The translations under genes were made by a program, and so were the position numbers. From Hahella sp. (lineage in GTDB: Bacteria; Pseudomonadota; Gammaproteobacteria; Pseudomonadales; Oleiphilaceae), in contig JANQMN010000102.1 of NCBI GenBank assembly GCA_028280065.1, positions 28,918 to 92,917 on the forward strand: DNA of 64,000 nt, written 5' to 3'. Below the pieces are notes generated by a model. It searched no databases. It was not told the DNA's origin and saw only the letters and a program-made list of their open reading frames with translations. Shown here one piece after another: positions 27,825 to 42,695 of the stretch. Each line of letters opens with the position of its first letter. Position 1 is the stretch's first letter.

Positions 27825-28292
27825 ATGACAAGCAACTTTCCTGCAAGACGCAATCAGAGTAAAGCGATCACCGATATATTGAGTCCGCGGGGAGAACCGG
27901 CAGGGCTGGGGAAACTGATACGCCGCGCAAGCAAAGTTGGGCTTGCTCAAAGGCTGTTTACCGAGGTATTGCCGGTAAATCTACGCAACGAAGTCATTCT
28001 TGCGGATTATCAAAACGGAACGATCACAGTAGTGTCTCAGAGCCCGGCTTATGCGACCCAGATTAAACTTTTGCAACATGAACTGCTTGAGAGCCTGCGG
28101 CGGCATGCTGAGTTTGCCTTTGCCTATCGAATAGTGGCCAAGGTTAGGCCGGTCAATTCTCCGCGCCGCAAGCCGCGACTATTGCCAACCATTAGTGCCA
28201 GAACAGCCGGGCTCCTGGAAGCGGAAGCCCGGCTCTGTGATGACGAAGAAATTGCAGACGCGCTGGCTTCCCTTGCGAAGCACGCTACCTGA
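27825..28292 (+). CDS. dciA: DciA-type (DUF721) protein, probable replicative helicase loader
   Basis: Encodes 155 residues. The central region (about 25-110) matches the DUF721/DciA pattern: GLGKLIRRASKVGLAQRLFTEVLP then ADYQNGTITVVSQSPAYATQIKLLQHELL (quoted in parts: NGTITVVSQSPA and KLLQHELLESLR). DciA is the ancestral loader or recruiter of DnaB in bacteria without DnaC. It is read divergently from the M23 gene and convergently with lpxC, the same position as in Pseudomonas. The ribosome binding site is weak. Confidence 0.8.
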   Translation: MTSNFPARRNQSKAITDILSPRGEPAGLGKLIRRASKVGLAQRLFTEVLPVNLRNEVILADYQNGTITVVSQSPAYATQIKLLQHELLESLRRHAEFAFAYRIVAKVRPVNSPRRKPRLLPTISARTAGLLEAEARLCDDEEIADALASLAKHAT

Positions 28293-28315
28293 GCCCTTGT
28301 CAGGACAATACCTGG

Positions 28316-29224
28316 CTAGGCCAGCGCAGGTTTCATGTAGCGAATCGGCGCATCCTGGGTGTCTTCAAGAGTGATCAACTCCCAGCAGTCGGGGTTGGCC
28401 AGTAATTCGCGCACGAGCTTGTTATTCAGTCCGTGACCCGATTTATGCGCCCGGAATTCGCCGAGCAGACTATGCCCAAGCATATATAGATCACCGATCG
28501 CATCCAGCACCTTATGTTTCACGAACTCGTCTTCATAACGAAGTCCTTCTTCGTTAAGCACCTTGAAGTCATCAACCACAATGGCATTATCGACGCTACC
28601 GCCAAGCGCCAGATTCATCGAGCGAAGCTTTTCAATGTCACGCATAAAACCGAAGGTTCTTGCCCGACTGACTTCTTTGACAAAAGAAGTGCTGGAAAAG
28701 TCCACAACCGTTTCCTGTACCTGTCCTTTGAATACAGGATGATCGAAATCAATAGTAAAAGTGATCTTAAAGCCATCGAACGGCAGGAAAGCCGCTTTTT
28801 TATCGTCCTCTTCTACGCTAATGGGCTTAGTGATCCTGATAAACTTCTTGGCTTTGTTTTGTTCTTCTATTCCCGCCGATTGAATGAGAAAAACAAAAGG
28901 CCCCGCGCTACCGTCCATGATGGGGACCTCCGCAGCGCTAACATCGACATAGCAGTTATCGATACCGAGGCCCGCCAAGGCAGACATCAGATGCTCCACC
29001 GTAGAAACCTTAGCGTTGTCTTGCACCAAGGCGGTCGACAACATGGTTTCCCCAACAAGATTAGCCTTTGCCTGAATTTCTACAACAGGATCCAGATCAG
29101 TTCGGACAAAGACGATACCCGTGTCAACAGGAGCAGGTTTCAAGGTCAAATAAACCTTGTCGCCGGAATGCAGCCCGACTCCCGTAGCACGAATAACATT
29201 CTTTAAAGTACGTTGTTTGATCAT
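28316..29224 (-). CDS. lpxC: UDP-3-O-acyl-N-acetylglucosamine deacetylase
   Basis: Encodes 302 residues. It catalyses the committed step of lipid A synthesis, removing the acetyl group from UDP-3-O-acyl-GlcNAc in a zinc-dependent reaction. Zinc and catalytic motifs are visible: [10 protein letters not shown] (His), [15 protein letters not shown] (His and Asp), and the catalytic His in [11 protein letters not shown]. It follows ftsZ after 87 bases, the standard end of the dcw region in gammaproteobacteria. Confidence 0.98.
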   Translation of the reverse strand: MIKQRTLKNVIRATGVGLHSGDKVYLTLKPAPVDTGIVFVRTDLDPVVEIQAKANLVGETMLSTALVQDNAKVSTVEHLMSALAGLGIDNCYVDVSAAEVPIMDGSAGPFVFLIQSAGIEEQNKAKKFIRITKPISVEEDDKKAAFLPFDGFKITFTIDFDHPVFKGQVQETVVDFSSTSFVKEVSRARTFGFMRDIEKLRSMNLALGGSVDNAIVVDDFKVLNEEGLRYEDEFVKHKVLDAIGDLYMLGHSLLGEFRAHKSGHGLNNKLVRELLANPDCWELITLEDTQDAPIRYMKPALA

Positions 29225-29311
29225 AGAATCAGTTCACCAATACCGGACAAATTCGATCAATAATACCAGAAACCCGCAGAACGCTCCAAATAAGCGCCTA
29301 TACGTACGTTT

Positions 29312-30481
<1,170 letters not shown>

Positions 30482-30534
30482 CCCCAAGCTCCTTTTCTTT
30501 CTTCGTCACTTTGCTATTTGTGTTACTTCTGTTG

Positions 30535-31767
30535 CTAAAAATTGCCCTTAAACCAGGTTTTAATCCGTTCCCAAAGGTTTTCGGGCTGGTCGGTTCTCCG
30601 GCTGCTTCCTAGCCCAAGTTCCTGTTGCTTGAAGCCATAGAGCAAAAGCCCCACGGCAGTTGCGTAAATTGGATTGTTCACCACGTCGCTAAGGCCGGTA
30701 ACGCCTTGCGGTACCGCCAAGCGAACCGGCATGTGGAATATCTCCTCCGCGAGCTCCGCGACACCTTCCATACTCGCCGTTCCGCCGGTGAGCACCACAC
30801 CTGCGGCGATCAGATCCTCGTATCCACTGCGCCTTAATTCGGATTGAATCAAGGTAAACAACTCGTCGTAGCGCGGCTCCACAACTTCCGCCAGGGCTTG
30901 ACGGCTTAAATCTCTGGATGGCCGATCACCGACTCCCGGCACCTTGATAGTTTCATCCGCGCCTGCCAGCTGGGTCAGGGCGCAGGCGTATTTGATCTTG
31001 ATTTCTTCGGCATTCTGCGTAGGCGTTCTCAAAGCCATGGCGATATCGTTGGTCACTTGATCGCCCGCGATGGGAATCACCGCCGTGTGGCGTATCGCCC
31101 CGCCGGTAAAGATGGCGATATCCGTGGTGCCACCGCCGATATCCACGACACAGACGCCCAATTCTTTTTCGTCTTCGGTCAATACCGCATAGCTTGATGC
31201 CAGTTGCTCCAGGATGATTTCGTCGACTTCCAGGGAGCAGCGTTTTACGCATTTCTCGATATTCTGGTAGGCATTGACCGCACAGGTCACCAAGTGCACC
31301 TTGGCTTCCAGGCGAACCCCGGACATCCCCAAGGGCTCTTTCACGCCTTCCTGGTTATCAATTACATATTCCTGGGGAATCACATGCAGGATTCGCTGGT
31401 CTGCGGGAATCGCCATCGCCTGCGCGGCATCCAGCACCCGCTCCAAATCCGCCTGCACAACTTCCCGTTCCCGCACGGCGACAATACCGTGGCTATTCAT
31501 GCCGCGAATATGGCTGCCGGCAATCCCTGCGTAGACCGAATGAATTCGGCAACCGGCCATCAGTTCCGCTTCCTCCACGGCCCGTTGAATGGCCTGGACC
31601 GTGGTTTCGATGTTCACTACGACACCGCGTTTCAGTCCACGGGATTGATGCGAGCCGATCCCGACAATTTCGATGTCGCCTTCGTCGTTTTTCTGGCCCA
31701 CAATAGCCACAACCTTGGAAGTTCCGATATCCAATCCAACGATCATGTTTCCACTCGAACTTGCCAT
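30535..31767 (-). CDS. ftsA: cell division protein FtsA
   Basis: Encodes 410 residues. It is an actin-like ATPase that tethers FtsZ to the membrane. The N-terminus has the phosphate-1 motif VGLDIGTSKVVAIVG, the phosphate-2 motif VCVVDIGGGTTDIAIFTGG, and the adenosine motif VVLTGGTASMEG. The C-terminus ends in an amphipathic membrane helix with LWERIKTWFKGNF. It lies between ftsQ and ftsZ in the usual order. Confidence 0.97.
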   Translation of the reverse strand: MASSSGNMIVGLDIGTSKVVAIVGQKNDEGDIEIVGIGSHQSRGLKRGVVVNIETTVQAIQRAVEEAELMAGCRIHSVYAGIAGSHIRGMNSHGIVAVREREVVQADLERVLDAAQAMAIPADQRILHVIPQEYVIDNQEGVKEPLGMSGVRLEAKVHLVTCAVNAYQNIEKCVKRCSLEVDEIILEQLASSYAVLTEDEKELGVCVVDIGGGTTDIAIFTGGAIRHTAVIPIAGDQVTNDIAMALRTPTQNAEEIKIKYACALTQLAGADETIKVPGVGDRPSRDLSRQALAEVVEPRYDELFTLIQSELRRSGYEDLIAAGVVLTGGTASMEGVAELAEEIFHMPVRLAVPQGVTGLSDVVNNPIYATAVGLLLYGFKQQELGLGSSRRTDQPENLWERIKTWFKGNF

Positions 31768-31805
31768 ATATAACTCTGACTCAACTTGTAATTATCTAAA
31801 TTCCG

Positions 31806-35065
<3,260 letters not shown>

Positions 35066-35069
<4 letters not shown>

Positions 35070-36151
35070 ATGCAAGCCTCGATACAGTGCCTTACAACAA
35101 CTTGGGTGGCGTCCGGCTGAGCCTGGCTTCTGGCCTGGTCCGCCATGCGTAGCAAATCGGACGGGGAGGTGATAAGCTTCCGAATAAGGCGGGCCAGGTC
35201 CCCGGCGGTCACATCCCGCTCCTGGATCAGTACCGCAGCGCCCGAGTTAACCAGAACTTTGGCGTTTGCCGTTTGATGATCATCGACGGCATAAGGATAG
35301 GGTACAAGCACCGCCGCCACGCCGACGCAAGCCAGCTCTGACAGCGTCAACGCTCCTGCACGGCAAATCACCAGATCGGCTTGTGCATAGGCATCCCGCA
35401 TATTTTCGATAAACGCGGTCACCTCGGCCTCATAGCCCAAAGAGGCATATAACTCCCTACATTCCCGGTCTTTTCCGGCCCCCGCCTGATGCTGCACAGT
35501 GGGCTGTATATCTTCCGGCAGTTTGGCTAAAGCCTCAGGGACCAACTCGTTCAGGGTTTTAGCCCCACGACTGCCGCCCAGAATTAATATGTTTGGCTTC
35601 CGGTTACCGATGTTACGGTCCTCCGGAGAAGGTAAATCCATTAAATCCTTTCGGACAGGATTTCCCACGGTAAACACCCGCTCAGACCTGCGCGAGGTAA
35701 ACCGAAATGTGTCGGGAAATGCCTGCAGAATCCGTTTGGCCCATTTGCTGAGCCAGGAGTTTGTCATCCCCGGGATGGCATTTTGTTCGTGAATCACCAA
35801 CGGCGTACCCGTCAACAGCGCCATTAATCCACCGGGGCCGGAGGCGAATCCACCCATGCCGAGAACACAATCCGGTAACTCTCTTCGATATACGCGAAAT
35901 GCCTGCCAAAGTGATCGCAGCAGCCTTAATGGCCCAAGCATGGTATCTAGAAATCCTTTGCCGCGCAGACCCGCAACACTTAGAAGCTGCAATGGGATCC
36001 CGGTCTTGCCGACGATACCTTCCTCCATGCCACCCCTGGAGCCAAGCCAAACCACTCTGGCGCCCTTGGCTTGCAGCTCTTGGGCCGCCGCCAAAGCAGG
36101 ATAAATATGTCCACCGGTGCCGCCCGCCATCACTAAAAAAGTTTTAGACAT
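35066..36151 (-). CDS. murG: UDP-GlcNAc:lipid I GlcNAc transferase
   Basis: Encodes 361 residues from the ATG at 36151, which follows GGAGG and overlaps the end of ftsW by eight bases. The longer frame to 36241 is rejected because it would run further into ftsW. MurG converts lipid I to lipid II at the inner face of the membrane. Motifs: [37 protein letters not shown], and [15 protein letters not shown]. Confidence 0.97.
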
Positions 36152-37319
36152 AAGCGCTAACCTCCTTGTGCGTTTGCGCCTCTCTACCGGGCAACTCCGC
36201 ATATATACGCAATAACACCCCAATACAGACACAACTGACAATCAAACTGCTGCCACCGTAACTGATGAACGGCAGCGTCAATCCCTTAGTCGGAAGCAGA
36301 CCGGTGTTAACGCCAAGATTGATCAGCGTTTGAATGCCCAGCAACAGGCTTAATCCGTAAGCCACCAGCGCATTGAACTGTTGTCCGGCCAAAGACGCCA
36401 GACGGGCAATGTTGACACAACGCCACAGCAAGAACGCATACAGCGCAAGGACGGTCAGTACCCCCATAAGCCCTGTTTCCTCGGCGATGATGGCAAACAC
36501 AAAATCAGTATGGGCTTCCGGCAGATAAAACAGTTTCTGCACGCTGTTGCCGAGACCCACCCCGAACCATTCACCACGGCCGAAGGCGATGAGCGCCTGG
36601 GTTAACTGGTAGCCGGTATCGTACTGGTCGGCCCAAGGGTCGATATAAGCCGTCAACCGCTGTAAACGATAGGTTTGGGAAACCGCCAACAACGCCACCG
36701 CTGCACTACAGACGGTCAGCAATGCGGAAAAATGCATAATTCTCACACCACCCAGAAAAATCACCCCAACTACCGCACTCATGGTCACAACCAAAGCGCC
36801 GAAATCAGGCTCCAGAAGTAGTAAAACGGCAACGACCAACAGCACCAGAAGTGGCTTACAAAACCCCCACCAACTACTCCTGACCTGCTCATAGCGGCGA
36901 ACTAAGTAACTTGCGGTGTACATAACCAGGCAGACTTTCGCCACTTCCGAGGCCTGGATATTGATTACACCCAAGCTCAGCCAGCGGGTACTTCCATTCA
37001 CGGTTTTACCGATTCCCGGTATCAGCACTAAGACAAGAAGCGCCAACGCCAGCGCCAACAACGCCCAGCTTTGCTCATCCCACCAACGCATGGGCAGCCG
37101 GAGAAATACAAAGCCAGCACCGAAACCCATCAATAAATAAACGAGATGCCGCCACAAGTAGTACATGGCTTGTTCATTTCGTGCACTGGCGACATCAATG
37201 GAAGCCGAAGTCACCATCACCAAACCTATCAGTACCAACACAACAACGGCCACCAGCAGCGGCACATCCAACGGCAACTGCCGTTCAAGGTTGGCGGAAT
37301 TGGCAGGCAGCGAGGTCAT
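36144..37319 (-). CDS. ftsW: peptidoglycan glycosyltransferase FtsW (SEDS family)
   Basis: Encodes 391 residues with about ten transmembrane helices. The ATG at 37319 overlaps the murD stop (ATGA); an in-frame GTG at 37334 is less likely. It polymerises septal lipid II together with FtsI. Conserved SEDS segments are STRWLSLGVINIQASEVAK (part of the catalytic loop), PEAHTDFVFAIIAEETG, and FISYGGSSL near the C-terminus. Confidence 0.96.
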   Translation of the reverse strand: MTSLPANSANLERQLPLDVPLLVAVVVLVLIGLVMVTSASIDVASARNEQAMYYLWRHLVYLLMGFGAGFVFLRLPMRWWDEQSWALLALALALLVLVLIPGIGKTVNGSTRWLSLGVINIQASEVAKVCLVMYTASYLVRRYEQVRSSWWGFCKPLLVLLVVAVLLLLEPDFGALVVTMSAVVGVIFLGGVRIMHFSALLTVCSAAVALLAVSQTYRLQRLTAYIDPWADQYDTGYQLTQALIAFGRGEWFGVGLGNSVQKLFYLPEAHTDFVFAIIAEETGLMGVLTVLALYAFLLWRCVNIARLASLAGQQFNALVAYGLSLLLGIQTLINLGVNTGLLPTKGLTLPFISYGGSSLIVSCVCIGVLLRIYAELPGREAQTHKEVSAYV

Positions 37320-38659
37320 AAAGCTTCCACCCACTGCTTATAGGCATCGCCACGGGCCTGATAACCGGCGAACATATCAAAGCTTGCACAAGCCGGTGAC
37401 AACAGTACGGTATCTCCCGGCTGCGCCAAGTCAGCCGCGACAGCTACCGCTTCCTGCAGGGTATTCACCTGATGCACCGGCATTAATCCACCCGCACCAT
37501 CCCTTAGCGTTCCCGCAGCTTCGCCCAGCACCACGAGGGTATCCACCCAGCGTTCCATCCCGGCGAAAAGCGGAGTAAAGTCCTGGCCCTTGCCTTGCCC
37601 TCCGGCGATCAACAGCAGCTTTCCCTGCGCCACGGGCCCCATGCCTTCAAGTGCCGCCAAGGTTGCGCCAACATTCGTGGCTTTCGAATCATTGATGTAA
37701 CTGACCGCATTGACTTCCCGCACCATTTCACAGCGATGCGGCAGTCCTCTGAATTGGCGCAAGGTATCCAAACAAACTTTTTGCTCAAGGCCTGCCGCTT
37801 CGGCAAGCGCCAGGGAAGCCAGACAGTTAGCCCAGTTGTGCTGGCCTTTTACCAGCAACTCATCCACGGCGAACAGTCGATCAACGCCTTTCCCAAGCCA
37901 GATCCGACCGTCGTCATCTTCCAGCAGGCCGAACTGTCCGGGTTCGGGATTACCCAGGCTAAACCAGCTCACTTCCACTCCCTGCATTATAGGAGGCTGG
38001 GCTAAACTGTCCTGTTTATTCAAAATCAGGTGCTGACAGCCGAAAAATATCCGCAACTTCGCCAGGTGGTAGGCCACCATCGACAAATAGCGGTCCATAT
38101 GATCCTGGGAGACATTGAGAATGGTGGCCGCCGTTGCCCCTAGCTTTTCTGTGGTTTCTAGCTGGAAACTGGATAGCTCGACGACATAGAGATCGACGTC
38201 TTCAGCCAGCAAATCCAGCACCGGGATGCCGAGGTTACCGCCAACCGCTACTTTAACTCCGCACGCGCGCGCCATTTCACCGACCAAGGTGGTCACCGTG
38301 CTTTTGCCGTTACTTCCGGTAATGGCAATCATCGGTGCTTGAACTTCCTTACTGAAGACGTCCACGTCCCCACGCACCGGAACCCTGTCACTGACGGCAG
38401 CAATATCCGGATGCGCTAAGGGTACGCCGGGGCTTAACCAAATCTCCGTCGCATTCTCCAGTATTTCGCGGTCAAATCGCCCTAACACCACGTCCACCAT
38501 GGGGTTGATGTCATTCAATTCCGCCAGACCAGGTGGATTGGTGCGCGAATCCATGACACTAAAAGGGATACCTTTGCGGGTCAGGTAGCGGGCGCAGGAA
38601 ATTCCCGTGGTTCCCAAGCCCACAACGACGATGTTTTTATCTGTTGCGAGAAGCGTCAT
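37316..38659 (-). CDS. murD: UDP-N-acetylmuramoyl-L-alanine--D-glutamate ligase
   Basis: Encodes 447 residues. It adds D-Glu to UDP-MurNAc-L-Ala. Motifs: VVVGLGTTGISCARYL at the N-terminus, AITGSNGKSTVTTLVGEM (P-loop), LNVSQDHMDRY, YINDSKATNVGATLAAL, and LLSPACASFDMFAGYQARG at the C-terminus. It starts eight bases after mraY ends. Confidence 0.97.
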   Translation of the reverse strand: MTLLATDKNIVVVGLGTTGISCARYLTRKGIPFSVMDSRTNPPGLAELNDINPMVDVVLGRFDREILENATEIWLSPGVPLAHPDIAAVSDRVPVRGDVDVFSKEVQAPMIAITGSNGKSTVTTLVGEMARACGVKVAVGGNLGIPVLDLLAEDVDLYVVELSSFQLETTEKLGATAATILNVSQDHMDRYLSMVAYHLAKLRIFFGCQHLILNKQDSLAQPPIMQGVEVSWFSLGNPEPGQFGLLEDDDGRIWLGKGVDRLFAVDELLVKGQHNWANCLASLALAEAAGLEQKVCLDTLRQFRGLPHRCEMVREVNAVSYINDSKATNVGATLAALEGMGPVAQGKLLLIAGGQGKGQDFTPLFAGMERWVDTLVVLGEAAGTLRDGAGGLMPVHQVNTLQEAVAVAADLAQPGDTVLLSPACASFDMFAGYQARGDAYKQWVEAL

Positions 38660-38667
38660 CGAATTCC

Positions 38668-39750
38668 CTACCTGATTTTTAACGTTGCCATGCCAATCAA
38701 CACCAGAATCACCGTAATCACCCAGAATCTGACAATGACCCGGGGTTCCGGCCAGCCTTTTAACTCGAAGTGGTGATGCAGCGGCGCCATGCGAAAAATC
38801 CGGCGTCCGGTGAGCTTATAAGATGCTACTTGCAGAATGACCGAAACGGTTTCCATGACAAAAACGCCGCCCATGATAAACAGCACGATTTCCTGCCGAA
38901 CAATTACCGCCACCACACCCAGGGCGGCGCCGAGCGCTAGGGCGCCGACATCCCCCATAAAGACTTGGGCCGGATAGGTGTTAAACCAGAGAAAACCTAA
39001 TCCGGCGCCGACTAATGAGCCGAGGAAGATAATGAGTTCGCCGGCACCAGGAACATAAGGGATATGCAGGTATTCACTAAAATTGACGTTACCGGTGAGA
39101 TAGGCGATCAAACCGAAAGCACCACCAACCATCACCGTCGGCATGATAGCTAAGCCATCCAGGCCATCGGTCAGGTTTACTGCATTGCTGCTACCGACAA
39201 TGACCAGGTAGGTAAGCAGAATAAATCCCAATCCCAACTCGATAGCGACATCTTTAAACACCGGAATTATCAAAGATGTTTCCTGGGGCAAAGTGGCCGT
39301 GCTAAACAAGGCGCAGGCAATGCCAAAACCAAACAAGGACTGCCAGAAATATTTCCAGCGGGCCGGCAAGCCTTTGGGGTTCTTCTCCACCACTTTGCGC
39401 CAGTCATCGACCCAGCCTATCGCACCGAACAGCAGGGTGGTCGCGAGAGTGATCAAGACATATCGATTAGTCAGGTCGGACCAAAGAATCGTACTGATAG
39501 CGATTGCCACCAAGATCAGCGCGCCGCCCATGGTCGGAGTACCGGCTTTACTAAAATGACTTTCCGGACCGTCATCGCGAACTGCCTGACCGATTTGATA
39601 ATGACTCAGTTTACGAATCATAATCGGCCCGACGATCAGTGAGATGGCCAGCGCGGTGAGAACGCCCATAATGGCGCGCATCGTCAAATATTGAAAGACA
39701 TTGAAAATGCTCAAATACTCTGAAACGACGTCTGTCAGCCAAACTAACAT
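38668..39750 (-). CDS. mraY: phospho-N-acetylmuramoyl-pentapeptide transferase
   Basis: Encodes 360 residues, exactly the E. coli length, from the ATG at 39750 with GGAGG upstream; the longer frame to 39786 is rejected. It makes lipid I from UDP-MurNAc-pentapeptide and undecaprenyl phosphate. About ten transmembrane helices and the family motifs [35 protein letters not shown], and the [11 protein letters not shown] loop are visible. Confidence 0.97.
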   Translation of the reverse strand: MLVWLTDVVSEYLSIFNVFQYLTMRAIMGVLTALAISLIVGPIMIRKLSHYQIGQAVRDDGPESHFSKAGTPTMGGALILVAIAISTILWSDLTNRYVLITLATTLLFGAIGWVDDWRKVVEKNPKGLPARWKYFWQSLFGFGIACALFSTATLPQETSLIIPVFKDVAIELGLGFILLTYLVIVGSSNAVNLTDGLDGLAIMPTVMVGGAFGLIAYLTGNVNFSEYLHIPYVPGAGELIIFLGSLVGAGLGFLWFNTYPAQVFMGDVGALALGAALGVVAVIVRQEIVLFIMGGVFVMETVSVILQVASYKLTGRRIFRMAPLHHHFELKGWPEPRVIVRFWVITVILVLIGMATLKIR

Positions 39751-39814
39751 GTTGCCTCCAGAGCCTTGGCCAGAATCCCAAAACAAGGTTTTACGTCAAG
39801 CCTGGAATTAGGCC

Positions 39815-41173
39815 TCATGCTGTATCTCCTTTGTCGCAGAGGGCATCGACCACTTCCTCCATCCCGGCGCTACGCGAGCCTTTGATCAGCATTGTATCGC
39901 CTGCCTCCAAGAAAGCCGGCAATTGATCAATAATGCTCTGTTTCGATTCCCAGCAACGGATTTCCTGCCCGTAGCCTTGCGCATAGTTTTCCGCATGGGG
40001 CCCGGTAACCCATAAATGCTCAATCCCAAGCTCCCTTGCCAAAGCGCCAATCTGCCGATGTTCGGCTTCAGCATGATCACCGAGTTCGGCCATATGTCCC
40101 AGAACCGCAAAACGCCGTCCCGGATAAGCCGCGAGCACCTTCAAGGCCTCACGCATGGATCCAGGGCTGGCATTGTAAGTGTCATCCAGCACACAACTAC
40201 CTTCGGGGCCGGTTTTTCTGTTTAATCTACCAGGTGCCGATTGTGCGGTTTCCAGGCCTGCAACGATTTCGCCCATTGGAATATCCAAGGCAAATGCCGC
40301 GGCAGCCGCAGCCAATGCATTGCGGATATTGTGAATACCCGCCAGCGGCAGTGATATTGCCGCTTCACCCGCGGGGGTGGATAACACAAACTGGCTGCCA
40401 TTCAGTGCGGTTTGAATATTGTCGGCGCTAACGTCAGCATGGTTGTCCACGCCGAAGGTGACCGTCCTTCTAGCGCCCGCCATCTCCCGCCAAACGCTGA
40501 AATTAGGGTCGTCCAGATTAAGTACTGCAGTGCCTTGCTCAGGCAGACCGCTTATAATTTCGCCCTTGGCTTTGACAATATTCTGCAAACTGCCGAATCC
40601 CTCTACGTGAGCTTCCTGGGCATTGTTAAGAATCGACACGTGGGGTTTAACCATGGCAACCGTATAGGCAATTTCACCCAAACCGCTTGCACCTAATTCG
40701 AAAACGGCGCTTTGATGGCCTGCATCGAGCCTGAGCAAGCTTAGGGGTACGCCGATATGGTTGTTGAAATTTCCTTGGGTTTTGCAGACAACACTGGACT
40801 GCTGCAGAATGCCGGCGACCATTTCCTTTACCGTCGTTTTACCTGCACTCCCGGTCACAGCGACCACCCTGCCAGTGAACCTTTGGCGATTAATCGCGCC
40901 CATTTGTCCCAGCGCGGCAAGCGTTTCTTCCACGACAACCTGGGGAAAGTCGGCGGCTGCGGAATGCTCCACCAAACCAGCCACCGCACCTTGGTTGCGG
41001 GCGCCGGCAATATAGGCGTGGCCATCAAAGTTCTCACCGCGCAAAGCGACGAAAATACTGTTATGGCAGTCTTTACGACTGTCTGTCTGCACGGCATCAA
41101 AAGCGGCATCGTCGCTAATAACACTCGCGCCAAGTTCGGCAGCCAGCATATGGGTCGACCAGTGGCCAATCAC
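39815..41173 (-). CDS. murF: UDP-MurNAc-tripeptide--D-alanyl-D-alanine ligase
   Basis: Encodes 452 residues. It adds the D-Ala-D-Ala made by DdlB. The start is GTG overlapping the murE stop (GTGA), with GAGGG eight bases upstream. Motifs: VAVTGSAGKTTVKEMVAGIL, TQGNFNNHIGVPLSLL, LDDTYNASPGSMREAL, and AVLGHMAELGDHAE. A 64-base gap separates it from mraY, one of the few real gaps in the cluster. Confidence 0.97.
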   Translation of the reverse strand: MIGHWSTHMLAAELGASVISDDAAFDAVQTDSRKDCHNSIFVALRGENFDGHAYIAGARNQGAVAGLVEHSAAADFPQVVVEETLAALGQMGAINRQRFTGRVVAVTGSAGKTTVKEMVAGILQQSSVVCKTQGNFNNHIGVPLSLLRLDAGHQSAVFELGASGLGEIAYTVAMVKPHVSILNNAQEAHVEGFGSLQNIVKAKGEIISGLPEQGTAVLNLDDPNFSVWREMAGARRTVTFGVDNHADVSADNIQTALNGSQFVLSTPAGEAAISLPLAGIHNIRNALAAAAAAFALDIPMGEIVAGLETAQSAPGRLNRKTGPEGSCVLDDTYNASPGSMREALKVLAAYPGRRFAVLGHMAELGDHAEAEHRQIGALARELGIEHLWVTGPHAENYAQGYGQEIRCWESKQSIIDQLPAFLEAGDTMLIKGSRSAGMEEVVDALCDKGDTA

Positions 41174-42693
41174 AATCTGCCCTCGGTTCCAGGAAAACCG
41201 GCGTCGCTGCCGATTGCCCGCAGTTTTAGCTTCGCGTTTGCCACCTCAACATCGGAAAAGGCATGCCGGATTCCGTTGATTTCTTGATAGTCTTCATGGC
41301 CTTTACCGGCAATCAGGACGATATCGCCGCATTCCGCCTGTTCGATTGTCTGGGTTATCGCCTTGTCTCGCGGTTGCACCATTTGCACGCCGTCCTGGTC
41401 TTTGATCCCTTGGAGGATGTCCTGCAGAATCCTCTCGGGAGACTCTGAGCGCGGATTGTCGTCGGTCAAGACGATGCGGTCGGCCCAGGTCTCCGCAACC
41501 TCCCCCATCAAAGGCCGTTTGCCGGAATCGCGGTCACCGCCACAGCCAAACAAACACCAAAGCCTGCCGGTGCACAGTTTTCGCAACTCTTGTAAAACCG
41601 CCGCCAACGCATCAGGTGTGTGCGCATAATCCACAATCACCGTGGGAGCCTTGGCATCGCCTTCAACCGGTTCCATGCGCCCTTCAACCGGACGCAATGT
41701 ACAAATGCCTTTGGCTATTTCCGCCAAGTCAAATCCAAGCGCCAGCAATCCGGCAACCGAGGCAAGAAGATTTTCCAAATTAAACCGGCCAATGAGCCTT
41801 GCCGCTGCATCAACGCCAAGGGCATCGGAACAAAGCCGGAATTGCATGCCGGATGCTCCCAACGAGACGTTCTCAGCCCACAAAGTGGCAGCTTCCTTGC
41901 CACCTGCAGAAAACGTAAGGCGATTTTGCATCGACCATTCGGTAGCCCAAGCCTGGCCCTGCTCGTCATCAAGATTAAACACCGATTTAATGCCGGACTT
42001 TTCAAACAGCTTTTTCTTCGCCAAGGCGTAACTTTGCATATCGCCGTGATAATCCAGATGGTCCCTACTCAAATTGGTAAACAAACCGGCCTGGAACTGC
42101 ACTCCCGACACCCGGAACTGATCCAGCGCATGAGAAGAAACTTCCATGGCGACCAGCTTGAAGCCCTTGGCATACAAGTCGAAAAGGTGACGGTGAACGG
42201 CTACCGCATCCGGTGTCGTATGAGTAGTCGCTTTAAGCCGGCCGGGTTCGCCATAGCCAAGGGTCCCGATAACGGCAGCCTTCACTCCCATGCGACAGGC
42301 TAACTGGGCGATATAGTGACTAACCGATGTTTTGCCGTTGGTGCCGGTTACGCCGATAACCTGCATGCCACGGGTGACCTGGCCAAAGAAGCGGTGGGCG
42401 ATTTCGCCGACCAAGTGCTTTACGGTTTCAAGCTCAATGAACACGACATTATCCTGTTCATAAACCTGGTTGTTTACACCGGGTTTGAGCACCGCCACCG
42501 CACCCCGCTGTATCGCATCCTGGATAAATTCCGCCCCATTGGCGCGTATGCCTTCCGCGGCAATAAACAATGCCCCTTGGGTAATTTTCCTGCTGTCCTG
42601 TTCGATGTCCGCCACCCAGCAATCCAGGACGGCAGGAATATCCGCCAACCCTTGGAATAAATGAGTCAGGCGTTTTTGTGCTGAAGTCGCCAT
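41170..42693 (-). CDS. murE: UDP-MurNAc-L-Ala-D-Glu--meso-diaminopimelate ligase
   Basis: Encodes 507 residues from the ATG at 42693, which has GAGGAGG six bases upstream; the ATG at 42699 touches that site directly and is less likely. It adds the third peptide residue. Motifs: GVTGTNGKTSVSHYIAQL, TTHTTPDAVAVHRHL, SSHALDQFR, and VDYAHTPDALAAVL. The DNPR motif (VLTDDNPRSESPE) marks selection of meso-diaminopimelate, as in other Gram-negatives. Confidence 0.97.
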   Translation of the reverse strand: MATSAQKRLTHLFQGLADIPAVLDCWVADIEQDSRKITQGALFIAAEGIRANGAEFIQDAIQRGAVAVLKPGVNNQVYEQDNVVFIELETVKHLVGEIAHRFFGQVTRGMQVIGVTGTNGKTSVSHYIAQLACRMGVKAAVIGTLGYGEPGRLKATTHTTPDAVAVHRHLFDLYAKGFKLVAMEVSSHALDQFRVSGVQFQAGLFTNLSRDHLDYHGDMQSYALAKKKLFEKSGIKSVFNLDDEQGQAWATEWSMQNRLTFSAGGKEAATLWAENVSLGASGMQFRLCSDALGVDAAARLIGRFNLENLLASVAGLLALGFDLAEIAKGICTLRPVEGRMEPVEGDAKAPTVIVDYAHTPDALAAVLQELRKLCTGRLWCLFGCGGDRDSGKRPLMGEVAETWADRIVLTDDNPRSESPERILQDILQGIKDQDGVQMVQPRDKAITQTIEQAECGDIVLIAGKGHEDYQEINGIRHAFSDVEVANAKLKLRAIGSDAGFPGTEGRL

Positions 42694-42695
42694 CG

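Noticed and set aside
28514..29206. 230-codon frame opposite lpxC
   Set aside because: Shadow of lpxC; composition and motifs do not look like a real protein.
41620..42303. 227-codon frame opposite murE
   Set aside because: Shadow of murE; no family features.
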